This document shows, one piece after another, positions 40,866 to 50,778 of a stretch of DNA of 64,000 nt (positions are counted from its first letter, which is position 1; each line of letters begins with the position of its first letter). Position numbers and translations under genes: made by a program. Under the pieces are notes generated by a model. The model made no database searches. It was not told the origin of the DNA and saw only the letters and a list, made by a program, of their open reading frames with translations. Source of the stretch: Aradus depressus. Its lineage: Eukaryota; Arthropoda; Insecta; Hemiptera; Aradidae. The stretch covers positions 16,120,001 to 16,184,000 of the forward strand of contig OY759214.1 of NCBI GenBank assembly GCA_963662175.1. Reading direction: 5' to 3'.

Positions 40866-41545
40866 AGTCAGCTCGACTCCAATTGTGCTGTTCCATTTAC
40901 CAGCCATAAAAAAAAAAAAAAAAAAAATGAGACTAACATGGGCAAGAGAAGAGCGAAATTGGAGTCGAGCTGACTGGGAAAAAATCTTATGGACTGACGA
41001 GTCCAAATTTTAGATTTTCGGTTTTCGATGGCGAACATTTTTGTTCGAAGAACATCAGGTGAGCGACACAAAAATTATTATATCAGGTTTACAATTAAGT
41101 TTGGTGGAGGCTTTGTAATGGTTTGGGGGTGTTTTGGTGGGAACAGAGTTGGCGACTTAGTCAAAATTGAAGGAATCATGAAAAAAAAACAATATAAAAA
41201 AATCCTGGAGGAAAATGCAATTCCTTCAGATGGAAGAATAATTTTAATGTTCGTGTTCATGTAGGACAATGATCCAAAACATTGTTCTAAGCTATGCAAG
41301 AGCTTTCTTTAGCATCCGGTTCAACAGGAAAAAAAATAAACATAATGATTTGGCCACCACAGTCTCCCAACCTTAACCCAATGGAGCTTTTATGGGATAA
41401 GTTGGATAGGAATGTGAGAAGGTTAGCCCCCACTAACAAACAGGATCTCTGGAGAATTTTACAGGATGAATGGATGAATCAACCAATCAGCTGTTTAAGT
41501 TTTAAATTGTTTTTTATTTTTTATTTCTGTTTAAATTATATTATA

Positions 41546-42345
41546 CTGCCATCTTAGCTGCAGCTGAATCTTCCATACATGCCTCGTTCACATTACAACA
41601 CCATGTTACTCAAATTGAGAACTGGTGCAACATTTGGAAAATTAAACTCAACACGAACAAATCACAACATATAACATTTACATTAAGACGAGATACATGT
41701 CCCGCCGTTTTAATCTACAACAAGCCCCTCCCTCATACTAACACAGTAAGATATTTGGGACTTACTCTGGACAGACGACTGACATGGAACCCACATACAA
41801 GCCTCATACGTAATGCATTAAACAAACGATTTAAAATGCTTTATTCTCTTCTGCACAGACATTCAAAATTACCCTAGGTTTTCCAGTCAAAGACACTCAG
41901 ACTCATTACACATTGCCCACCATACGTAAATAACAGAACACTCCACAATGACCTCATGATAAAAACAGTACACGACACAATTCAGGACCTTTACAGACGT
42001 TTCCATAGCAAATTGCATTCACATCCAAATCCATACATCCACTCACTTTCTTCACCACACTTGCCACACAATCCTCCCAGGAGATTGAAGAGGAGGTGGA
42101 ACCGTGACTTAATATAATCCCAAATTACAACCCCCCACTTCTTGAAACAAAATCATAATATCCCCATTCATTGATAATAACCATAATATTCATTGTTTTT
42201 AATTTCGCCCAGAGGAGCTACCGCTGGGTGGCCTTCCTCTCTCACGCAAATCAAGACATCCACATTCAATGAAGTCCTCCTGGTAGCTGGTTGTTCCGTC
42301 ATGGTAACAGTTGCGACCAACATTATAAAGACAAAAAAAAAAAAA
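41546..42345 (+). mobile_element. Jockey-C, 5'-truncated copy with target duplication
   Basis: Starts within the sequence just after the YADD motif (AILAAA...) and runs through KPLPHTNTVRYLGLTLDRRL and TLRLITHCPPYVNNRTLHND to RRWNRDLI and a stop, then a 3' UTR and A tail. About 35 codons are deleted near 41878. Flanks AAATTATATTATA at 41533-41545 and 42346-42358 form the duplication (partly overlapping the A tail). The protein is related to, but distinct from, the full-length Jockey-A. Confidence 0.88.
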
Positions 42346-42391
42346 AAATTATATTATATCAACATCTAGTTATAAATATATATATATATAT

Positions 42392-42512
42392 TTTTTTTTG
42401 GGCCTTATGTGCGATGCATATTAGCCATTGTCCCTGAATTATATAGTTATTTACGACATCCATGGACCCGGGCTAGCGCGCTACGCACTAGCCCGCACGG
42501 CCACATTGGCTC
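42392..42512 (-). mobile_element. SINE-2 copy with internal deletion
   Basis: Minus-strand: tail T run, GCATATTAGCCATTG, GACATCCATGGACCCGGG, then directly CTAGCCCGCACGGCCA and GGCTCCC. The B-box region is deleted compared with 62884-63101. Confidence 0.75.
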
Positions 42513-42636
42513 CCAAATATTTATAATAAATATTATAAATATTTATTTTTTGGTTCAAAAAATGTTGTTTTAACTCTTAAGGTATGTTGTATTTTTAAAG
42601 AAAATAAAGCTGGGCAAATACTTTTGACCGGTAGTA

Positions 42637-43199
42637 AAAATGAAAATTAAAAAAATACTACATTTTTTTCTAAAGCATATTTATAGTTACAAAGTTTAAT
42701 ATAAGAGAACATGTAACAACGTTAATTAAAAATAGAAATGTTCCGTTTGTAAAGAACAAACAGAGTAAAACGCCGAGATGAGAAGTGTCTCAAGCCTTTG
42801 AGAAGTAAATGTACCTCAACGACAAATTAAAATCTCTTTATTAAATCGTTTGGTCTCTTTCTAATAAATATCGTTTCAAAAGTCAAAAGACAAAGCCAGG
42901 ATAAAGGTCTTCTAACAAGATTTAATCACGTCCTCAGTGGAGCAAGTAGGTACGCCTCTTTTTTTGTGTGTGTCCCTTAGAAACGTCAGTCACGTTTCCA
43001 CAAGCTGGGCACATTTTGCAGAAGGGCTAACTGTCTAAAGGGCAATACATTTCGTGGGTTTGTATCTCTCTGTATATTTTCTTTATTATTATTTTTTATT
43101 TTCTCCATACCCATGGGTTGCTGGGTATCACAGCTTGTATATGCCGAACAACTCTGAGCAAGAGATGAGACAAGTAACGATGGGTTACCATAGATACAA
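42637..43199. other. No gene recognised
   Basis: AT-rich spacer without recognisable open frames or repeats. Confidence 0.4.
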
Positions 43200-43975
43200 A
43201 AAGTCTTCGGTGATTCATCGGCATTGTACTTCCCCAGAACGAATTAATCAATTAACTTTTCCATCCTCCTCCAAAACCAATCGACCATTTGCGCTAATAT
43301 TCAACAGTTGACTTAGTTAGGGACTATGTTGAGTTTTGAGAGATATTTTTTTGACAATATTTCGGGACACTTTTTCACGTCCTTTCTTATGGTCGATACA
43401 TTTATTACAATGGCAATTATTAGGATTTTTGAGTTAAGCCTCTTCTCTCCCCCCTTTCCTTTGGTCGATTAGGCTGAAATTGGACAGGAGGTGTCCTTAT
43501 AGAGTTCTGGACATACATATAAAATTTCGTGTTGATGCATTCATTCTATCGGGACTTATCGTGTTCAGACAGAAACATTTTTTTTTATTTTTGGAATCTG
43601 GAGGGCGGAAAACTAGAAATTCGGCGGTGAATCCCCGGCAAAATACTTCCCCAGCATGAAATAATCAATTAATTTTTCGGTCTCCCTTCAAAACATCGAT
43701 TTTTGGGTTAATTATAAATAGTTGACTTACATAGGGACTTCCGAATCCTCATACTAAATGCTGAGTCGAAACATTCTTACATCGATATTTAAGTTTTTTG
43801 AGTGCTACCCTCTTCTTCTGGTGCCTTTCATTCTCCTTGGCCGTATTTCGCAGACAATTAATGAGGGTTCTTATGGGATTTTGAATATAAATATAAAATT
43901 TCATATCAATATTAATTCATAATTAGAGCTTTCCGCTTGATCGATTTGGCTAAAAATCAATAGGTATCGTCTTTG
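43200..43975 (-). repeat. Two repeat A copies in tandem, both incomplete
   Basis: The start motif (GGTGATTCATCGGCATTGTA and GGTGAATCCCCGGCAAAATA) appears at 43209 and 43625, each followed by the ordered internal blocks. The first lacks the hairpin end and the second stops near CAATAGGTATCGTCTTTGG. Confidence 0.7.
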
Positions 43976-44138
43976 GGGGGACACATTTTAGCGTTGTTTT
44001 ATTGTTATTGGTTCTATTATTGTGGGTCCAATTTTAGGGGGGGTCAGAGAAGAGGGTTAACTCAAAAATCCCAATAGTATTACCTTTACATTCATATGTG
44101 ACGAAATATATTATACGATTATTATATAATATATTATA

Positions 44139-44334
44139 CGAGCCTGTACGATGTCAAGTACTCGTTAAAGACCCCTCCCCTAGGTGAATAAAAATTTAGG
44201 GTAGGCAAAATTTAGGACTCCCACAGTAGAGTTGGGCTCATGTCCACCAGAGTGACGAAAAGAGCGCTCTGGTAGTAGGCGATATGACCTCGTAATTAAA
44301 GCCTGGGCATGAGTCATAATAACTAACTAATTAT
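44139..44334 (+). mobile_element. SINE-1 copy, 5'-truncated
   Basis: Plus-strand 3' half from GAGCCTGTACGATGTCAAGT to CATGAGTCATAATAACTAAC. The tail is of the AACTAACT type. Confidence 0.85.
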
Positions 44335-45094
44335 TACACACTTTCTTATCCCATGAATGTAGAAATGCTCAAAAACAGATGAATTCACAGGTAAAGAAGT
44401 GTGTAGTTGTTTGTGTGTGCTTCGCGTGGAACCGTCCGACATACACGCACTCACACATGCACATCAACGAGACTTATACTCTGACGGTCTGACATAGCCC
44501 CTACCGAGAGCTGAGATGTTTAAACATAATAAAAAAAAATACTTCTTTGTTGTATAAAAGGAGAGAAAAATCTTAATTAGTGAAATCAATCAAAGGATTA
44601 AAAGTGAATGTATGAAGGATAATTGTGTGAAGAGGGAGGGGGGAGAAGGGAGGGGGCCTCTCTGAAATATTTAACTAATTCCTGATGTAAAGTTGGCTGC
44701 ATTCCAGGGGGGGGGGGGGGGGGAGAGAGGGCCCCACAAACGAATTCCTCCATCCTCCCTTCTTCTATTTCCTTCTCTAACCCTCCTTCCTTCTCTCTTT
44801 AACTCAACAAACCCTCTAACTCTTACTCTAACTCTTCATTTACCTTTGAGTCAAACCAAAAGAATGGAGACTATTCTCTTGAGATGCATTTCTTTTTTCA
44901 TCAGTGAGGATCTGGATTACAGCAGGACACCGTTAAGGAAAAATATGTATAAAAGAAAGGAACGGAATTTCATGTTTTCCGACGTCCTGATTCCAAAAAT
45001 GAAAAGAACACGATAACTCCCCCGATTAAATGAATCGACACTGAAATTTATAATCGTCCAAAGGTTAAGGGGGGGGGGGGGGGGGGGTGTAATT
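44335..45094. other. No gene recognised; two long G runs
   Basis: G runs at 44707-44723 and 45068-45087. A 107-codon plus frame (44693-45016) begins in the first G run and has no recognised domain. Confidence 0.4.
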
Positions 45095-45725
45095 TGGATT
45101 ATAGAATGTCAGCTCATAGTTCCATCTCCTCTTCAGTCTCCTGGGAGGATTGTGTGGCAAGTGTGATGAAGAAAGTGAGTGGAGTGGATGTACCTACTGA
45201 TTTGGGTGTGAATGCAATTTGCTACGGAAACGTCTGTAAAGATCCTGTGTCGTGTACTGTGTTCATCATGTCATTGTGAAGTGTTCTGTTACTTACGTAT
45301 GGTGGGCATTGTGTAATGAGTCTGAGTGTCTTTGACTGGAAAACCTGGATACGTTTCAGTTTAGATATTTTAGCCAAACCGTAAATTTGGGAGCCATACA
45401 TCCAGAGTGGTTTGAGTAGGAATGTGTAACAGTTACGTTTTTGAATGTCTGTCTGTTACGTGTGAGGCATGTATTAGGGTTCCATGTCAGGCGTATGTCC
45501 AATGTAAGTCTATATAATTCACGGTGTTAGTCTGAGGGAGGGGCTTGTTGTAGATAAAAACGGAGGGACATGTATCTTGCTTAGTGTAAATGTTATATGT
45601 TGTGATTTGTCCGCGTTGAGTTTAATTTTCCAAATGTTTGCAGTAGTTCTCAATTTGAGTAACATGGTCCTGTAATGTGAACGAGGCATCCTATGGATGA
45701 TTCAGCAGCAGCTAAGAGGGCATTC
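45095..45725 (-). mobile_element. Jockey-C, truncated copy on the minus strand
   Basis: On the minus strand it begins with the same region as 41546 (LLAAAES), includes PSVFIYNKPLPQTNTV-like sequence, RNRNC-type and PLWMYGSQIYGLAK motifs and HCPPYVSNRTLHND, and ends near the last codons. It keeps the segment deleted in the 41546 copy. Several frameshifts; no 3' UTR. Confidence 0.8.
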
Positions 45726-45764
45726 AAATCTGTTAGCACTTTTTTTTTTTTATTAAAGCTTATA

Positions 45765-46690
45765 TATATATGGTGGGCTGGTATTTACACCTAGGGGCTT
45801 AAGCTCCAGTGCTCTTATCCCTTCCCTGGAAGTGCTGGGTTTCCCCCTTATTTTGTTGCCTGTATGTGTATACTTGGACAACTCATATCAGACTGAAACG
45901 CACAGACCTCAAAAGACGATTTGGACGACTGAAATCAATCATCGGACGACGATCGACATTATCGCTTGAAAACAAACTTTACATTTACAACACTATACTA
46001 AAACCCATCTGGACTTACGGAATCGAGATATGGGGATCAGCCAAAAAATCAAACATACAACGCCTTCAGTCATTACAATCCATCATACTACGCCACATTG
46101 CCAATGCCCCGTTTCCAACCTCACATTACATAATGACCTCAACATCCCATTTATACCTTCTGTTATCAAGACACGATATCAAAATTTTCACGACAAACTC
46201 CGTCATCACGCCAATCCACTTATACAAGAATTATCCACGAACACTCTCCCCACAAATCCACCAAGACGTCTAAAGCGGGCATGGCAGAGGGACCTGCTCC
46301 AGGACTAGCCTGGACTCCTCTTCGGTCACGTACCTCAGCAGTACAGCGACACACTTGCCACAGCACATCATCACGATCACTAGTGACAAATGTTGTCGTT
46401 GTGAATATGTAAATAAATAAATGTTTATACTACCTAAACCAAGTCCTTCATGAAGTACTCAGTCTCCCAGTTTCCTTAATAAACCTGAGGATGCTCCCGT
46501 GGTTCATTCTTCTGTGCCAATGATATGGAATCTCGTTCGCGCATATCCCGAGCATATACCCAGGAAGTGTGCCGCCATATCGTCTTCTTCCCCACATCTA
46601 TCACAGGTGGGACTGTCCTTGACTCCTACAGTGCGTTACTATTGCACCGTGTTAATACTGCCTCTATCTATGTTAGTTCTTCACATCTGG
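45765..46690 (+). repeat. Repeat B copy split by a Jockey-B insertion
   Basis: 45765-45858 (GGTGGGCTGGTATTTACACC, GCTCTTATCCCTTCCCTGGA) and 46455-46690 (CTCCCAGTTTCCTTAATAAA, ATATGGAATCTCGTTCGCGC) are the two halves of repeat B as seen continuous at 19597-19930. Confidence 0.65.
45860..46430 (+). mobile_element. Jockey-B, 5'-truncated copy
   Basis: Reads RTDLKRRFGRLKSIIGRRST...ENKLYIYNTILKPIWTYGIE, GSAKKSNIQRLQSLQS, then after a frameshift near 46110 NLTLHNDLNIPFIPSVIKTR and RRLKRAWQRDLLQD with a stop at 46306-46308. A 120-bp 3' UTR ends in AAATAAATAAATG. The best copy of the family represented at 2468 and 11812. Confidence 0.85.
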
Positions 46691-47235
46691 GTGTAAGTCT
46701 TAGGCTGTGCAGAGGAACGAAGAGAACTTTCAGGGTCCATTTCATACAGAGACAGCTAGTTTCTAATGAGATATTTCCGAGGACTAATAGACTTGACTCC
46801 GTGTCAGAGATATATTATTACTCGTTTAACATCTTGTCACCTTCCATACATCTAAAATTTATTGATATGAAAATATGAGTTTGGAAACTAAAGTTAGCAT
46901 GAGCCGACACTCAGCCAAATTGCAAGTCCCCTCGCCTTCAACTTTGACACCAATATGTCTCCCATGACAGCCACTAACGGCTTCCCTCCCTCTTGGCCCA
47001 CCTTAATATCTTATATATAACATCTTCTTCTTCTATACTTTCTACGACAAATTTGTTGTTTGTTGTTTTAGTTTTATTTTCTACATTTCAATAATGTTTG
47101 GAACGGTCTGTCACAAGCCCTCGACATAAATGAAAATTTCGAATGTTTCATGGTTAATGTAGAAAAAATTCGATGTTCTGTAGTGTAAATGAAAACTCAG
47201 TCCACACAAACTCATAACACCTTCACCACACACAT
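46691..47235. other. No gene recognised
   Basis: AT-rich; a short 117-codon plus frame (46525-46878) spans the end of repeat B and has no recognised domain. Confidence 0.35.
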
Positions 47236-47345
47236 CCACTCAAGTCATTATAAGGTCCTGAAGAGGGAATTAAGTTTTTGAAACGTTGGCCAAATATTGA
47301 GTTTTTATTTACACGACAGAACCCTGAATTCCTTCTACATTGATA
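47236..47345 (+). mobile_element. Penelope-like terminal repeat remnant
   Basis: GGTCCTGAAGAGGGAATTAA followed by TTTTTGAAACGTTGGCCAAA has the order CUGANGA (47258-47264), imperfect stem II, GAAA (47280-47283), like the 24166 and 48125 elements. No usable helix I is seen, so it is probably decayed. Confidence 0.45.
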
Positions 47346-47476
47346 AGATACTGTCGACTCTATTTTCACGGTTAACATTTGATAACTATATATTCAAAAC
47401 TGGCTCCTAAATCCTCATGCTAAATTTCACAGGGTGTCAAATAAAATATAGTCTGACCTCTCACAGATTTTTATTA

Positions 47477-47528
47477 GTAGTGGTAGCTAGCCGGCTTTCG
47501 AGGTTTCCCTCATCATCAGGCAGTCTAC
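47477..47528 (-). ncRNA. Hammerhead-ribozyme-like motif, left arm
   Basis: Reverse complement of the right-arm motif, with the same sequence: CUGAUGA (47519-47513), hairpin II GAGG-GAAA-CCUC, GAAA (47499-47496) and GCCGGCUA before the predicted cleavage site. Confidence 0.55.
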
Positions 47529-47694
47529 AAAAGAAACCATCCTTAATATAATATAAAGGCAAAGATAAATAATTAAATTGAAAAAATAAACAATTTAAAA
47601 TCAATTTTTTGAATTAATCATACCTGATAAAAAATTTAAAAAATGTTTGAATAAAACTAAATAATTTATAGAGTGAGGGAACATTTGAGGAGGG

Positions 47695-47950
47695 GCGACT
47701 CTGAATTTTTCCAACACCTCCAAAATACAAGACATGAGGCCTACATCATATCCAAAAAAGTAGAAATATGGATACATTGGAGAGTATAGAAATCAAATTG
47801 GAAAGGAGGAAGAGAGAGTCCCCCCTCCTCAACTCTAGAGAGGGGATGGGAGGTTTGTCCAGTCTCACGTACTCCGTTCTCCCAGTTGTGACTCAGATGG
47901 TGGACAGGAACAACTCGTCTGTCCCCATCCATGATATTTTAAATTGTTAA
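47695..47950 (+). pseudogene. C-terminal (GIY-YIG region) fragment of a Penelope-like protein
   Basis: In two frames it reads SEFFQHLQNTRHEAYI, then MDTLESIEIKLERRKRESPL and NSREGMGGLSSLTYSVLPVV, ending at TAA 47948-47950. The pattern of a His-containing stretch, an ESIEI-like block, then N-x-R-x-G and a final hydrophobic segment is like the tail of the GIY-YIG endonuclease of Penelope-like elements. No full domain is present and one frameshift is needed. Confidence 0.5.
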
Positions 47951-48124
47951 CGTTTTAGATTGTTTTATTTATTTATTTTTTTATAAAATTATATAGTTTT
48001 ATTCAAAAAATGTTTTAATTTTTTATCAGGTATGATTAATTCAAAAAATTGTTTTTAAATTGTTTATTTTTTCTATTTAATTATTTATCTTTGCCTTTAT
48101 ATTATATTGAGGATGGTTTCTTTT

Positions 48125-48176
48125 GTAGACTGCCTGATGATGAGGGAAACCTCGAAAGCCGGCTAGCTACCACTAC
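48125..48176 (+). ncRNA. Hammerhead-ribozyme-like motif, right arm
   Basis: Conserved order: 5' helix I strand, CUGAUGA (48134-48140), an extra U, stem II GAGG/CCUC closed by a GAAA loop (48142-48153), GAAA (48154-48157), a two-base-pair stem III GC-CG-GC, and UA at 48164-48165 as the predicted cleavage site. Helix I pairs C48133-G48166 and G48132-C48167, has an internal loop, then GTAG (48125-48128) with CTAC (48173-48176). A short stem III and an internal loop in helix I are typical of type I hammerheads in Penelope-like elements. Activity is not tested. Confidence 0.6.
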
Positions 48177-48229
48177 TAATAAAAATCTGTGAGAGGTCAG
48201 ACTATATTTTATTTGACAACCTGTGAAAT

Positions 48230-48414
48230 AACGTGCGACAATTGTTATTCAAGCGTACCATTTGTGGATTACCTCCTAACTAAAAAAATAACATACATTT
48301 TGAATTACAAAGTTTTACTTTTTTGTATAATATGTCCAGATAATAGAAAGTAATACATATCCTGAATAGGTTTTAGTAAAAAAAAAATGAGCATTGTCGG
48401 TGCTTCGACATTTT
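48230..48414. other. Short AT-rich spacer
   Basis: No gene or repeat recognised between the Penelope-like unit and the next repeat A copies. Confidence 0.35.
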
Positions 48415-49452
48415 TTAAATTAATTTTGGAATCAGGGGGTCGGAAGACATGAAATTTCGGTGAAAACTTAATATCGAATTTCTATAGGACAATGAGCCTT
48501 CGCTCTGTCACTAAGGAGGGGGTCCTCACATAATGATAATAATAGTGGGGCCATTATGGTGGTCTGAAGTGAGGAGCGGAACGATTTTATGTAGTTGAAA
48601 GTTTTGAACAATATTGTTGAGACTGTTGTGAATATTAACTACTAACGTTGATAAAAGTTGAAAAGTTTAACTTAACCGAATACTAAGAGTATGTGTGAGA
48701 AGGAGATGGAAGACAATTCTCATGAAAATCGTTGGTGAATCACCGGCACTGTACTTCCCCAGAACGAATTAATCAATTAACTTTTCGCTCCCCCTCAAAA
48801 ACTAGTCGACCGTTTGCACTTAGAAGTTTGCACTTGAATTGTTGACTTACATAGGAGCTTCTCAAATCTCATACTAAATTTCGTACCCATACTTAATTGC
48901 ATCGGAGGTTATTATGGCTTTTGAATTAAGTCCTCTCCCCTGAACGCCCCTTCCCTTTCGGCCGATATCGCTGAAATTTGAGTGGTTACGTCCTCATTGG
49001 GTATTGACTTCAAATATGAAATTTTGTGTCGACATATGAGCCCCTCTGATTTCACCTTCCCTTCTCTCGATTTCACTGAAAATTAATAAATGTCGTTCAT
49101 ACGGGGTTTTGAATTCAAATATGAAGTTTTGTGGCGAATCATTATTCTACCGGCAGTTATTATAGTTTTTGTGTTGAGCCTACCGCCTATTCCCCCCCCC
49201 CTTTTTCCATTCGTCGATTTGGCTGAAAGTCAATAGGAGTCGTCGTTAGAGGGTTCTAGGCACACATATGAAATTTCGTGTCGATACATTCATTCTATTG
49301 GTAGTTATCGTGTTCACAGACAGACAGAATTTTTTTTTTTCATATTTGGAATCTGGAGGTCGGAAAACCTGAAATTTTTTTGAAAACTCATCGAATTTTT
49401 AACCGATTACATAACTTCCCCTATACTTCGTATAGCTGAGGAAGTAGAAACG
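48415..49452 (-). repeat. Repeat A: terminal fragment plus best full-length copy
   Basis: 48415-48490 is a partial end. 48725-49452 is the most complete copy, about 728 bp, from GGTGAATCACCGGCACTGTA to CATAACTTCCCCTATACTTC and GTATAGCTGAGGAAGTAG. Its hairpin CTATAC-TTC-GTATAG is at about 49423-49437. It contains four related internal units built on GTGTCGATACATTCATTCTA. No protein is encoded. Confidence 0.8.
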
Positions 49453-49754
49453 TGTACAGGGGACCTTGAAAAGTGAAATATTTTTGAAAACGTCCTCGAA
49501 TTTTCACACGATTCAGCCCTTTCTAAAAAGTAAGAAAAATATAAAAAAAATTATAATTTGCCTTTATGTATTGTAATTAAAAAATAATTAAACAAAGATA
49601 AGAAGATTTAATATAATTTGAAATTTTTATTTTTAATGAAATTAAAATTCAATAATTGAGAAAAGTGAATGGAAATAAAAAAGACAATCTCATTAAAGAA
49701 TATTTAAGAAATGTTTTTATTAATTTTTATAGATACTCAGGAAAGGCGTCTTAT
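49453..49754. other. AT-rich; no gene recognised
   Basis: Very AT-rich spacer without recognisable content. Confidence 0.35.
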
Positions 49755-49857
49755 GCTTTTCGGCCCCAACCGAAGGACAGCTTCTTCAAGGTTTTTTTAC
49801 CTCCCAAATAAAAGGCTCGTCAGAAGACAAGCTACCTCTGAGCTAAAGGCGTTCTCT
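49755..49857 (-). mobile_element. SINE-1 fragment, decayed
   Basis: Contains CCGAAGGACAGCTTCTTCAA, TTTTTACCTCCCAAATAAA and ACCTCTGAGCTAAAGGCGTTCTC, the body and head of SINE-1 with the B box deleted. Confidence 0.6.
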
Positions 49858-50193
49858 CAATTTGTAAAAATAAGTTGAATGTATTAAATTACATTGAAAC
49901 TGGAATGCATTGCAAATTTCGTGAATATATGTTGTGAAGTTCAAACAACCTGTATGAATATGATATGACCGAAATTGCACAGAGGGTCGCTATTATATAG
50001 AAAGGAATTCTGATCAAACAAATAATTCCGATCCTGAACAAACAACTTTTTTTTTTATATATGGATGAAAAGAACTTTTGATCAAACAATGTTGTCATTC
50101 CATCATGTACAAAGAATTAATTTGTGGTAGGACTTCCATGGAAGTACAGCCCAAAGGACAATCTTCTCAAACAGGTCCCTTCATTCATCTTAG
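49858..50193. other. No gene recognised
   Basis: AT-rich spacer. Confidence 0.35.
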
Positions 50194-50778
50194 TCATTGT
50201 GACTCATGCTCCGTCATATCGCCTACTACCAAGAGCGCTCTTTCGTCACTCTGGTGGACATGAGCTCGACTCTAATATTGGAGACCTAAATATTGCCTAC
50301 ATAGGTTTGTTCATCTAGGGCATTGGCGCAGCTATTGGCATATACTCCGGGAGCAACCAGTCAACACGACTGAGATAATAAATCAATAGTATACATTTCA
50401 CAATCATATTTTTAGTTTAAGTTTAATATATTAGTATGTTATTACTAAATAATGAACACAAATTTATATTCTAGTTCAGTTCCGTGCGGAGTTTTGGGAG
50501 AGATATTAAAATTGTCGCGCGTTTTGTTGTAATACACATGACGATGCTTTCGCTAAACTATATTACTTAGTCGATTGGCAGCATTCTTTGGAGTCCAAAC
50601 TTCAAGAAAGCTCAATTTAAATCCAAATAACTTTTGACTGGGAACTGACGTATATATATGGAGTTGTCGTTATACCCGAAGGACGTTCTCAAGGTTTTTT
50701 TTTATCTCCCAGTTAAGAAATCTAATTGACTTTGACCGGTTTCGAACCCGCGATCTTGAGCAGAGTAGGCTAGCATCT
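50194..50778 (-). mobile_element. SINE-1 with an hAT-4-like insertion (second composite)
   Basis: SINE-1 sequence 50194-50333 (GTGACTCATGCTCCGTCATA, TTTGTTCATCTAGGGC) is followed at 50334-50680 by GGCGCAGCTATTGG and sequence matching 36470-37180 (GACTGAGATAATAAATC, CACAATCATATTTTTAGTTT, CGTGCGGAGTTTTG). SINE sequence resumes at about 50682 (CGAAGGACGTTCTCAAGG) up to the B-box/head region. The hAT part is shortened and its right end is deleted. Confidence 0.75.

Larger units (their letters stand above)
40925..42636 (+). mobile_element. Tc1-type transposon remnant with nested Jockey and SINE-2
   Basis: Transposase pieces run 40925-41500: RLTWAREERNWSRADWEKIL, then frame changes to RTSGERHKN, FGGGFVMVWGCFGG, DNDPKH and QSPNLNPMELLWD, with several stops. 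These are Tc1-family motifs. The 3' end of the transposon resumes at about 42513 and finishes with CTGGGCAAATACTTTTGACC, typical of Tc1 inverted repeats. Between them are a Jockey-C insertion (41546-42345) and a SINE-2 (42392-42512). The 5' half is missing; the element is inactive. Confidence 0.85.
47424..48229 (+). mobile_element. Penelope-like element remnant with inverted ~250-bp terminal repeats
   Basis: The left arm (47424-47672) and right arm (about 47981-48229) are reverse complements, identical for about 95 bp around the ribozyme motif and highly similar elsewhere. The ends read ATTTCACAGGGTGTCAAATA. The roughly 300-bp centre encodes a Penelope-like C-terminal fragment (47695-47950). 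Penelope-type elements are known for terminal repeats in direct or inverted order that carry hammerhead ribozymes. Most of the reverse transcriptase is absent. Target duplication unresolved. Confidence 0.7.

Noticed and set aside
49423..49440. ACTTCGTATAGC in the repeat A end resembles half of a loxP site
   Set aside because: The similarity is about 12 bases and comes from the repeat's own hairpin; there is no second arm or spacer and no reason to expect Cre in this genome.
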